Source of the DNA: Leptospira brenneri | GTDB lineage: Bacteria > Spirochaetota > Leptospiria > Leptospirales > Leptospiraceae | Length of the DNA: 64,000 nt | NCBI RefSeq assembly: GCF_002812125.1 | Contig: NZ_NPDQ01000004.1 | Location: forward strand, 1-64,000 | Direction of reading: 5' to 3' | Part shown: positions 56,834 through 64,000 of the stretch, in pieces | Numbering within the stretch: position 1 is the stretch's first letter | Layout: each line of letters begins with the position of its first letter | Notes under the pieces: generated by a model | Database searches by the model: none | What the model saw: only the letters and a program-made list of their open reading frames with translations | What the model was told of the DNA's origin: nothing | Program-made: the position numbers and the translations under genes

Positions 56834-58180
56834 TTAAACCATCGCTTTTCGTAAAAACAAGTTTTTAAAATTTTGTTTCAATCGTAAATAATGCCATTTT
56901 AAGAGAAATCGAAAAGGAATTTCATCCAGTTGGCACATCGCACCGCAATTTCCTTCTTCGTTTTCTTTACACCAAAGGATTGTTCCAGAAAGGCCAACAA
57001 AACAATCTAAACCAATCCAAAGATCAAACTTAACTTTTGTATTCTCTTCATACATTTGTGATGTGGGAAGATAAAACATATTGGCTTGGATATGAAAGAT
57101 AGCCGAATTTTCTTCTATACCATTTGTATGTAAATCCACAGAACTAAAAAGAGGAACGGCAAGCATTCGATCCCTAAAAAAGTAAGGATTTAGAACTCCT
57201 GCAAAGAAAAACATCAAAGAAAGTATGATGGGGTACATAAAAAAAAGAGCAAAATAATCTTGGATGGCAAGATCTGGAAATTTTTGTGAAATTAAATTTG
57301 GAGATTCATACAATAGATAAACAGAAAAAATCCCAGGGACTAAGAAGAATATTGTTAAGATCGAATGGCGTAAATTCGGATATTGTAAAAGTTTAATTCC
57401 TGATGTGGAAATATGTTTTTGAACGTTTTGAATCCATCCCTCGTGCCTATTGTGACGGCTTAGAATTTCATATTGTTCCATAGTCATATTCATTAGTTTT
57501 AGAATATTGCCAGGAACTAGGATTCTTGATTTTGCGATGATCAGTTCTAATAAAAAGAAAAGAGAAAGGATACAAATGGGAAGGACAATGATTAGATCAA
57601 ATTCTTGAGAAAGAGATAAATTATAAAATCCATGAATCCCTACACAAACGAAAAAACCAAAACCAATTTTTCCCCATTTAAAAATAGGATTTTCGTGGAA
57701 TAAAAACATCATTAAGTAAGCACCAATGATTCCCCCATTCATCATATGAATGGGTAATGCGGTAATGGACCTTAGGACTTGAGACCAAAGACCCGTATTG
57801 ATAAAATATAAAATATTTTCAACAAATCCGAAACCACCACCTAACACTAATCCATAAAAAATTCCATCGGTTACGGTGAATTCATCTTGGTTTTTTCTAA
57901 AGAACAAATAGATTCCGAGAAGTTTCGCAAATTCTTCCACAAAGGAAGAAAGAAAAAAAGCATTCCAGAGAGGTCCCGCATCTGAAATCCAATACAAGAA
58001 TCCTGCTTGTAAACCAATAGCAACCCCAGCACTAAAAAAAGAAAAAGCGAAGGCTGTGTATTGTAAAAAGGATTCTGCAAATCGATAAAAATGAAACCTG
58101 TAGAAGGAATAATAAAAAGCCAGAGTTAAAAAATTGATAAGGAAAATGACCAAGCTGGAAACAGAAATTTGATCGATCAT
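56834..58180 (-). CDS. PrsW-like intramembrane metalloprotease with C-terminal extension
   Basis: The 448-residue product has about seven transmembrane helices. The glutamate motif F-V-E-E-F-A-K-L, then F-G-F-V-E-N-I-L-Y and H-G-F-Y-N fit the PrsW/type II CAAX-like intramembrane protease family. A C-terminal region of about 150 residues (about 300-448) is not part of the usual PrsW core. It has a soluble beta-rich segment that might be PilZ-like, without the RxxxR motif. PrsW proteases cleave anti-sigma factors. Confidence 0.78.
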   Translation of the reverse strand: MIDQISVSSLVIFLINFLTLAFYYSFYRFHFYRFAESFLQYTAFAFSFFSAGVAIGLQAGFLYWISDAGPLWNAFFLSSFVEEFAKLLGIYLFFRKNQDEFTVTDGIFYGLVLGGGFGFVENILYFINTGLWSQVLRSITALPIHMMNGGIIGAYLMMFLFHENPIFKWGKIGFGFFVCVGIHGFYNLSLSQEFDLIIVLPICILSLFFLLELIIAKSRILVPGNILKLMNMTMEQYEILSRHNRHEGWIQNVQKHISTSGIKLLQYPNLRHSILTIFFLVPGIFSVYLLYESPNLISQKFPDLAIQDYFALFFMYPIILSLMFFFAGVLNPYFFRDRMLAVPLFSSVDLHTNGIEENSAIFHIQANMFYLPTSQMYEENTKVKFDLWIGLDCFVGLSGTILWCKENEEGNCGAMCQLDEIPFRFLLKWHYLRLKQNFKNLFLRKAMV

Positions 58181-58240
58181 TTGGTATGATTAACGGCTAA
58201 AAAACTTTGAAAATCAATGAGAATACTACAGAATTACTAG

Positions 58241-59443
58241 TTAGGTCAGGCTTTTTACTGCCTTTCGCAAACCCTCAATGGTGAGTGGAAACATAGAAAT
58301 GACATCTTCAATGGCTTCGATGGTTGGGGCTCCCCAAAATCGTTTTGGTTCTGGATTTAGCCATACCGATTCCGGAAAATAACCTACGAGTTCCTTGAGA
58401 GATTCTAGGCCACTTTGGGCTTTTTTCTGTTTTTCGTTTGGATTAGACCTGTTATACGCATAGGGATTATATGGTGTTCCCATCAGTTCGTAAGGTGCCA
58501 TATAAGCATCTCCCACAAAGATGAGTTTTGTGTTTTTACGAAATTTTTCTTCAAATTGTTTGAGAGAGATTCTCGATTGGAACTCATGATCTGCGTATAA
58601 GTATTCATGAAAGATATTATGGAAAAAGTAATTATGAACTTCTTTAAAATGATAGAGTCCACGACTGGCACTAAAAAGTTTACTCACTCGGTCCGAATGA
58701 GGTGTCATACTCCCACCAATGTCCATAATGAGAACCAAACGAAGGGAGTTTTTACGTTCCCTTTCTTCCACAAGTTCAATTTCTCCCCCATTTTCGCAAG
58801 TTCTGACTATGGTTTTATCTACGTGAAGTTCTCTTCGTCCCTCTTTTTTGAGAAACCGAAGTTCTTTTAGGGCAAGTTGGATGGATCTTGTATCAAGAAT
58901 TTGGTCTTCTCTGTACGCTTTGTACTTTCGTTCGTTCCATAAACTTACCCCTGACCTACTTCCTTCTCCTTCTGTATTTCCTCCGATGGAAATCCCATTG
59001 GGATTAAACCCTGAATTACCAAAGGGAGATGTCCCTGAGGTTCCAACCCATTTGTTTCCACCGTCATGACGTTCCTTCTGTTCTTCCAAACGTTTTTTTA
59101 GTTCTTCGATTACCTCTTCCATACTCAAATGAGGAGCATTGGATTTTTCGGAATCAGTTAAATGTTTGGGGATATTTTCCTCTAACCATTGAAAGAGGGT
59201 GTCTCTAAATTGAATTCTTTCCTCTTTCCAACTTCCAAAGGTTTTGGAAAAGGCAAGGTCATAGTTATCATAGAATTTTAAATCTTTGGCAAAGTTAAGT
59301 CGACCCACTCGGTACAATTGGTCCAAGTTCATGTACCCAGAAGGATCCGTCAGTTTTCGTAGACTGGCTAGAAAAGCGATTAGTTCCCCCGTAGAACAAG
59401 GCACAGATTCACTGCGTAGGTTGTAAAAAAAATCCAAAAACAT
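58241..59443 (-). CDS. CoxE-like VWA-domain protein
   Basis: The 400-residue protein has an N-terminal helical region, a Gly/Ser/Asn-rich linker (about 130-165) and a C-terminal von Willebrand A domain. The metal site reads M-D-I-G-G-S-M instead of D-x-S-x-S, with V-G-D-A-Y-M-A-P later, a form I recall from other CoxE-type proteins. It works with a MoxR ATPase; the MoxR gene lies upstream on the same strand, one base apart. The complex likely inserts a metal or remodels a target. Cytoplasmic. Confidence 0.85.
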   Translation of the reverse strand: MFLDFFYNLRSESVPCSTGELIAFLASLRKLTDPSGYMNLDQLYRVGRLNFAKDLKFYDNYDLAFSKTFGSWKEERIQFRDTLFQWLEENIPKHLTDSEKSNAPHLSMEEVIEELKKRLEEQKERHDGGNKWVGTSGTSPFGNSGFNPNGISIGGNTEGEGSRSGVSLWNERKYKAYREDQILDTRSIQLALKELRFLKKEGRRELHVDKTIVRTCENGGEIELVEERERKNSLRLVLIMDIGGSMTPHSDRVSKLFSASRGLYHFKEVHNYFFHNIFHEYLYADHEFQSRISLKQFEEKFRKNTKLIFVGDAYMAPYELMGTPYNPYAYNRSNPNEKQKKAQSGLESLKELVGYFPESVWLNPEPKRFWGAPTIEAIEDVISMFPLTIEGLRKAVKSLT

Positions 59444-59444
59444 A

Positions 59445-60233
59445 TTAGTTCAAATGGACTCGGTAGTCTTCTTCTGATTTGAATAAAGTTCCAGCAAATG
59501 GAATTTTACTGGACTCGAGTGTTTCGCCTGAAACGAGAAGCACTTGAATCCAATCCAAAAGTTCGCTTGTGGATGGTTTTTTGCGGAGACTTTCAATCCT
59601 TCGAATGGAATAAAACATTGCCAGTGCTTTTTCCATAAATTCGGTTTCAATGGATGGATAATGGGCTTTTATGATTTCTTTCATTGCTTCCCTTTTGGGA
59701 AATTCAATGTAATGAAAGATACAACGTCTTAAGAAGGCATCAGGAAGTTCTTTTTCATTATTGGAAGTGATGATGACGATGGGTCTTTCTTTTGCAATGA
59801 TATGTTCTTTGGTTTCTGGAATGAAAAATTCCATTTTGTCCAATTCCAAAAGGAGATCGTTCGGAAATTCAATATCAGCCTTATCGATTTCATCGATGAG
59901 AACTACAGCCTTGTCAGTTTGGGAAAAGGCTTCGCCCAGAGCCCCTAATCGAATGTAGTTTTTTACCTCTCTTACCCGAAGCATGGCCTCTTCTTCTGGG
60001 AACCGAGAATCGTTCAAACGAGAAACCGCATCATAAAAATAGAGACCTTCTTTGGCCAAACTTGTGGATTTAATATGCCACCTATAGAATGGAAGTTTTT
60101 TGGTCTCGGCTAGGTAACTGGCGAGGAGAGTTTTCCCCGTTCCAGGTTCCCCTTTGAGGAGGAGCGGTCGTTTTGTAATTTCTGCCACTTGGACTGCTTC
60201 TTTTAGATCGTCGGACAGGATGTAATCAGCCAT
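59445..60233 (-). CDS. MoxR-family AAA+ ATPase
   Basis: This 262-residue AAA+ protein has Walker A K-G-E-P-G-T-G-K-T, Walker B V-L-I-D-E-I-D-K-A, sensor 1 I-I-T-S-N-N-E-K and sensor 2 F-L-R-R-C. The open frame continues 92 codons upstream of the ATG at 60233, but that stretch has no conserved residues and overlaps the divergent gene, so I reject it. MoxR proteins act as chaperones for VWA partners, encoded next. The partner pair is followed by a PrsW-type protease 60 bases downstream of the VWA gene. Confidence 0.92.
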   Translation of the reverse strand: MADYILSDDLKEAVQVAEITKRPLLLKGEPGTGKTLLASYLAETKKLPFYRWHIKSTSLAKEGLYFYDAVSRLNDSRFPEEEAMLRVREVKNYIRLGALGEAFSQTDKAVVLIDEIDKADIEFPNDLLLELDKMEFFIPETKEHIIAKERPIVIITSNNEKELPDAFLRRCIFHYIEFPKREAMKEIIKAHYPSIETEFMEKALAMFYSIRRIESLRKKPSTSELLDWIQVLLVSGETLESSKIPFAGTLFKSEEDYRVHLN

Positions 60234-60345
60234 GGTATCTACCTTTTGGACTCCAATCTTTTCAGAAAAACAGGGGAATCCACTAAAAATTGCTTTTTGT
60301 AAGAAATTGAATTTCCATACTGAGAGATTGGAACGATAGTAAATT

Positions 60346-62256
60346 ATGGGCGATTTTGATAATACGAAACGGGCGATTGGCGTAGGGAAACTGGATGATT
60401 CTGCAAGAAAGGATATGTTCAATAAGTTTGTCAGTGCCGGCGGGGAGATCATAAAAGAAAAACAACCGCAGAAAGAAGATGAAACTAGAAAAAACCGTCC
60501 AGAACCCAAGGTGCGTCAAGGCACAGTTTCCCGTGGTGGAGACGAAGGTCGTTCGGGAAGCCGAGGTGGGAATCAAAACAAATCTGATTCTGGAAATACG
60601 AAATCACAAGCAGACTCAAAAGCTCAATATGAAAGAGAAATTAGTAGTTTCTCTGCTAGATTTGCGGTGAAACTAAAATGTTGGCTGGCGCGTGTCACTC
60701 CTTTTGGAACGAGCGATTTAACTCCTAAGTTTATGCACGACTTTAGCATTCGCGCAAAACAAGCATTAATTGAATTACAATATAGCGGAAACGAACTTCT
60801 TGCCAACCAACAATATTCGCCACAACTAAGCAAAGCTCTCGATCGAATCAATCCTCTCCTTGTGGAACTTCTGGCAATGGGGCAAAAGTTATATAATGGT
60901 CCTGAGTTAACAGACATCACTGATCCAATTATGATGGCACCAGAATCCCCCGTTGCGATTGAACGAGTGAAAAATCCGATTTATTCACTTTTTAAAAGGA
61001 TGTACATCCTTTACCCGTATCAAGAGACACTCAAAAAATCATTTTCTCAAGCTTATGATGAATTACAAAAATTAGAAGGGAAACCTTCTCTCATCTATGC
61101 AAATAAAAAAAGAAAAGTCACACAAGAGATAGATAACCTTTTTGAAGGATTTTTTGATAGATTGTATTTAGTCATTCTTCGGGCAGAAAATAAAAATATT
61201 CCACTGATTTCTCGTTATATGGAGAATTTACTTGGTATCCTTCCAGAAGAAAGACCAGGCCAAAGAAAGTCTGGAGAAAATGTCCCCGGCGGAAAAGAAG
61301 TAGAAACCAGAGAAGACAAAAAAGAAGAGGAATCCAAGGACGAGGATAAAAAAGAAGACGAAGTCCCTCTTTCCAAAGAACAAGCTTATGGATTACGTTT
61401 GATGCAAATGTATTCCATTCCCAAACTTCGTAAAAAATTTGATCCTAAAAATGAATTTTCCCATATCCCCGATTCCGATAAGGCCCTACTTGCTCTTTTT
61501 TATTTTTATGAGTTTGATGATGAATACTCTTTTGTGATGACCACTAAAAAAATTGATATCAAACCCGGGTCAGTGAACGGGGTTAAGGTGGACTACCGCC
61601 AAAAGATGTTGGATATTTATGAAGGAACAAGAACCATCATTGACCAGTTCCGAATTTATAATGATATCATTAGAGAATTAGAAAAACACAAAGCAAATCC
61701 CGGTGCCAATTATATTGAAGCTTCTAAAAAGTTAACTGGGATTGAACAAAAACGCACAGGACAATCAAGAACTGTGAGAATGGCGATTAAGGAATTTAGT
61801 TTAAAGTCCAGAGATTCCCTTCTTGTCCTCATCAAAGATATGAAAGGCAAAAAAGAAATCGTGGCCAATATGAATGATGTTTTGACTTTAGATTCGATGG
61901 AGTCGCGAAAAAGACTCAATAAAAAACCAGTCAAACAATGCATTATGGAGTCTTATTGTTATTTAATGGCTCTTTATGACCGGATTGAAACTGGGGATCT
62001 TTTTGGTGGACTTGTGGAACTGACCCCAGAACAAATGAAAGCTTCCTTCGGTGTGGAATCAGGACCTACGGATTCTGAATCCAGTGATACAGAACTTGCT
62101 GATTTAGAAAAAGAAACTCCTGAAACACAATCGGTTAAAAGTACTGATGAAGCGGAAAGTTTAGATTCTATTGATACGAATTCTTCCAGTGAAAAAAATG
62201 ACAGTTCGGATGATCCTGAAGATGATGACATATTACCAACTGGGGATCCCTTTTAA
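60346..62256 (+). CDS. Large charged protein, spirochaete-type, function unknown
   Basis: The 636-residue product is soluble and very acidic and charged. Its N-terminal motif N-T-K-R-A-I-G-V-G-K-L-D-D-S-A-R precedes a low-complexity linker with R-G-G repeats (about 45-95). A helical domain follows (about 100-300), then an acidic Lys/Glu linker (about 305-345), a second helical domain (about 350-560) and a Ser/Asp/Glu-rich tail. I recognise only a resemblance to uncharacterised spirochaete proteins. The RGG-type linker could bind RNA, an inference. The stop shares one base with the next gene's start. Confidence 0.8.
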   Translation: MGDFDNTKRAIGVGKLDDSARKDMFNKFVSAGGEIIKEKQPQKEDETRKNRPEPKVRQGTVSRGGDEGRSGSRGGNQNKSDSGNTKSQADSKAQYEREISSFSARFAVKLKCWLARVTPFGTSDLTPKFMHDFSIRAKQALIELQYSGNELLANQQYSPQLSKALDRINPLLVELLAMGQKLYNGPELTDITDPIMMAPESPVAIERVKNPIYSLFKRMYILYPYQETLKKSFSQAYDELQKLEGKPSLIYANKKRKVTQEIDNLFEGFFDRLYLVILRAENKNIPLISRYMENLLGILPEERPGQRKSGENVPGGKEVETREDKKEEESKDEDKKEDEVPLSKEQAYGLRLMQMYSIPKLRKKFDPKNEFSHIPDSDKALLALFYFYEFDDEYSFVMTTKKIDIKPGSVNGVKVDYRQKMLDIYEGTRTIIDQFRIYNDIIRELEKHKANPGANYIEASKKLTGIEQKRTGQSRTVRMAIKEFSLKSRDSLLVLIKDMKGKKEIVANMNDVLTLDSMESRKRLNKKPVKQCIMESYCYLMALYDRIETGDLFGGLVELTPEQMKASFGVESGPTDSESSDTELADLEKETPETQSVKSTDEAESLDSIDTNSSSEKNDSSDDPEDDDILPTGDPF

Positions 62257-62966
62257 TGGCAGTCATCAAAATCGCAATTTATCAAAAGAACCTTCATAAA
62301 CGCATCGGCCTTGAGGAAATTTCCAAAATTCAACAAACAAAGGCTCATTTTTTACTTTTACCGGAAGGATTTCCTCATTTTTTCCAAGGAGAAACTCCTG
62401 AAATTGCATCCAAACATGAAAAAGAATACCAAGACCAACTCCTAGAAATTTCCGAAAGTTTTCCGGGAGTGATTCTTGGCGGAAGCCATTATCGTAAAAA
62501 TGAAGAAGGTCATTTGGTTTCGGCTCTTCCCATTGTTCAGTCTGTTGTTCTTGTTGATTTTTATGAAAAAAAATCCCCTTCTTCTTCAAAAGAACCAGGT
62601 GTGAGCCCAGGAAAAACAGAATCCATTTTTATTATGGGTGGATTACGATTTGGACTTCTTGTCGGAGAAGATTTAGAAAACGAATCAATTTGGGATGAGT
62701 TTAAAAAAGAAGATATCGAAATTGTATTTTATCTATCGAGTGCGGATGAAAAACGTACTTACGAAGAAGATTTGACATACTTTGAAACACTAGCAAAAAA
62801 AAGATTAGTGCATTTAATTCGTGTTTGTGGTCCAACAGAGGGAAAACCTGCCAGAAGTCTTTATGCTTCCCCGTCTGGGATTAACTGGAAGGTTGGAAAA
62901 TTAGAAGAAGACAAGGATGTATTAAAAACTTTGTCTGTGAATGTGATGAGAAGTTATTTATTATAA
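62256..62966 (+). CDS. Nitrilase-superfamily protein lacking the catalytic cysteine
   Basis: The 236-residue protein has the alpha-beta-beta-alpha outline of the carbon-nitrogen hydrolase family. The catalytic Glu is in L-L-L-P-E-G-F (Glu37) and a Lys is near 105-106. The nucleophile loop is G-L-L-V-G-E-D-L instead of G-x-x-I-C-Y-D, so Gly137 stands where Cys should be. It should be inactive as an amidase and may bind ligands or proteins. The start overlaps the 636-residue gene by one base, so the two are co-translated and possibly work together. Confidence 0.78.
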   Translation: MAVIKIAIYQKNLHKRIGLEEISKIQQTKAHFLLLPEGFPHFFQGETPEIASKHEKEYQDQLLEISESFPGVILGGSHYRKNEEGHLVSALPIVQSVVLVDFYEKKSPSSSKEPGVSPGKTESIFIMGGLRFGLLVGEDLENESIWDEFKKEDIEIVFYLSSADEKRTYEEDLTYFETLAKKRLVHLIRVCGPTEGKPARSLYASPSGINWKVGKLEEDKDVLKTLSVNVMRSYLL

Positions 62967-62971
62967 AATTT

Positions 62972-63021
62972 AAAACCCACTACAAAGATTAAAAATATCT
63001 TTTGTCTCTAGTGGGTTTTTT
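62972..63021. terminator. Bidirectional terminator between convergent genes
   Basis: AAAACCCACTA (62972-62982) pairs perfectly with TAGTGGGTTTT (63009-63019), with further inner pairing around CAAAGA/TCTTTTG. T-rich flanks on both strands serve the nitrilase-like gene and lspA. Confidence 0.85.
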
Positions 63022-63035
63022 CATTTTCTTTTCGT

Positions 63036-63596
63036 TTATTTTTTATCTAGTTCCTTCCAATCCATAGTAAAAAGTAAAATTACAATTCCAATCGAAACAC
63101 AAGAGTCAGCAACATTGAAAGCAGGCCAACGGTCAAAAAGTAAAAAATCAGGCCACTCAAAATCAAGGAAGTCTACAACCCCAATGTATTCGATTCCCGG
63201 TTTTTCAGGTGTGAAACCAAATCGAAACCCAACACCTGGAATTTTTACAAAAAACTTATCTGAAAAATTGCCAAAGGCCCCAGCCATCACAAAATTCCAA
63301 CCCCATGCATTACCTAAATCAGCATTTTGCCAACGATAGAAAATTAAAAATACAATGGCAAAGCCTGTTGCAAAAAGAGAAGGAAGAGCATTGTTCTGAA
63401 AAAGACCAAAAACAAAACCAGTATTGAATGTTAATGAGAGCCTGAAAAAATCACCTAACACGGGAATGCTTTCGTGAGCTACCATTTTTGTGATGATGAC
63501 GTATTTTGAAATTAAATCCAAAAAAAGTCCAAATGCAACAAATGCAAGGTATCCTGGTTTAAAAACTGAAAAAAAAGGGGTTTTTGGTAGATTCAT
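63036..63596 (-). CDS. lspA: Lipoprotein signal peptidase (signal peptidase II)
   Basis: This 186-residue enzyme has four transmembrane helices. The catalytic aspartates are in the conserved G-A-F-G-N-F-S-D-K (first) and F-N-V-A-D-S-C-V-S (second) blocks. It cleaves prolipoproteins before the lipid-modified Cys. It is slightly longer than E. coli LspA because of an insert around residues 115-140. It lies downstream of a small membrane protein gene by 18 bases, probably in one transcript. Confidence 0.95.
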   Translation of the reverse strand: MNLPKTPFFSVFKPGYLAFVAFGLFLDLISKYVIITKMVAHESIPVLGDFFRLSLTFNTGFVFGLFQNNALPSLFATGFAIVFLIFYRWQNADLGNAWGWNFVMAGAFGNFSDKFFVKIPGVGFRFGFTPEKPGIEYIGVVDFLDFEWPDFLLFDRWPAFNVADSCVSIGIVILLFTMDWKELDKK

Positions 63597-63614
63597 AAAT
63601 TAGAGAAGGTCCGT

Positions 63615-63995
63615 TTATTTTTGTTTCCAATACTTGAGACTCGATTTGGCTAAAGACCAAAAACTAAGTCCTGATAGTATATAAAATAATATGCTTGGTT
63701 CTTTCCAGAATTTTTCAGAATAATACATTCCGAAAAAGAAAAATATCGAACCCAAAGCTCCAAAGGTGAATATTTCTTTGAGTCGTAATTCCTCCTTTTT
63801 TGTTGAATCTGGATTTTGGAACTCTCCCCGGTTCCATTTATAAAAAAATTCGTTAAATTCCTTCGGTAAGGAAAAAAGACTCGTAATGAATTCTTCTCCT
63901 TCATCCTTCCAAAGTTTTTTTAATGAACTCCCCTTTAATACAATTTGTGAAAAGGGTTTTTCAGCATAATCGATCATAGACCTTGTTGGATCCAA
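63615..63995 (-). CDS. Small membrane protein of unknown function (start near window edge)
   Basis: The open frame gives 126 residues from TTG 63995. ATG 63977 is an alternative start, and the true start may lie outside the window. The N-terminal half is charged and helical. Two transmembrane helices follow (about 75-93 and 99-117), with a Lys-rich C-terminus. No family recognised. It precedes lspA on the same strand by 18 bases. Confidence 0.6.
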   Translation of the reverse strand: MDPTRSMIDYAEKPFSQIVLKGSSLKKLWKDEGEEFITSLFSLPKEFNEFFYKWNRGEFQNPDSTKKEELRLKEIFTFGALGSIFFFFGMYYSEKFWKEPSILFYILSGLSFWSLAKSSLKYWKQK

Positions 63996-64000
63996 ATACG

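Noticed and set aside
58241..59443. VWA domain seemed to lack its metal site (DIGGS for DxSxS)
   Set aside because: The D-x-G-G-S-M form is, as far as I recall, common in CoxE-type VWA proteins, so I do not treat it as a lost site.
60234..60509. 92-codon N-terminal extension of the MoxR ATPase
   Set aside because: It lacks conserved residues, runs into the divergent gene, and an internal ATG at 60233 gives the normal family start.

Overview
The window looks like a chromosomal segment from a spirochaete of the genus Leptospira. It has no rRNA, tRNA, CRISPR array or insertion sequence that I can see. Evidence for Leptospira: moderately AT-rich DNA with many ATG, GTG and TTG starts; a high density of lipoproteins with relaxed spirochaete-type lipoboxes (SNC, LLC, LNC, QSC, VAC, LYC); an LptD-like outer-membrane protein (leptospires make LPS); a complete succinate dehydrogenase (absent from Borrelia and Treponema); and many small signal-transduction proteins. 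It reads as ordinary core genome, possibly of a saprophytic species. The genus is inferred from gene content, not from a database match.

Layout. 1-8 kb: a lipoprotein, a DoxX-like membrane protein, a SulP-STAS-carbonic anhydrase fusion and the sdhCAB operon, closed by a bidirectional terminator. 8-13 kb: an exported protein, a family 2 glycosyltransferase, a divergent PLP-dependent lyase-like protein and lepA. 13-20.5 kb, plus strand: eno, an FtsB-like protein, clpP, a YheT-type hydrolase, the tldD/pmbA protease pair, a DUF4416 protein and a lipoprotein. 20.5-28.8 kb: a dolichol/phytol-kinase-like membrane protein with a STAS protein, a coiled-coil protein, a parvulin-like lipoprotein, a tandem-HTH regulator, an NSS transporter with a 39-residue small subunit, a DinG-type helicase and an LPP20-like exported protein. 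28.7-36 kb: a TPR protein, asnS, then an overlapping chain folD-esterase-cysS-trmH-lipase. 36-45 kb, minus strand: gatC-gatA-hisF-SSS symporter, an undecaprenyl-phosphate sugar transferase and an LptD-like protein. 45-58 kb: signalling genes (receiver/kinase-like protein, PAS-GGDEF-EAL protein, STAS protein, SpoIIE-type phosphatase), a UvrD-type helicase, a MORN lipoprotein and an M48 protease. 56.8-64 kb: a PrsW-like protease, a CoxE-like VWA protein with MoxR ATPase, a large acidic spirochaete-type protein with a nitrilase-like pseudoenzyme, and lspA.

How the genes work together. Envelope biogenesis is the strongest theme: lspA for the many lipoproteins, the LptD-like protein, the undecaprenyl-phosphate sugar transferase, a parvulin-like lipoprotein and an M48 protease. 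The second theme is signalling by partner switching (two STAS proteins and a PP2C phosphatase) and by phosphorelay or cyclic-di-GMP. Several of these proteins look like catalytically altered members of their families: a receiver-DHp protein whose ATPase domain is worn down, a GGDEF domain reading GADNF, a nitrilase fold without its cysteine, and a DinG helicase with serine in place of the fourth cluster cysteine. I do not see one large undescribed system. The best leads are the tandem-HTH protein with phased TTTGAC repeats in front of it, the Spo0B/ChpT-like receiver protein, the 636-residue protein paired with the pseudo-nitrilase, and two small genes (39 and 59 residues).
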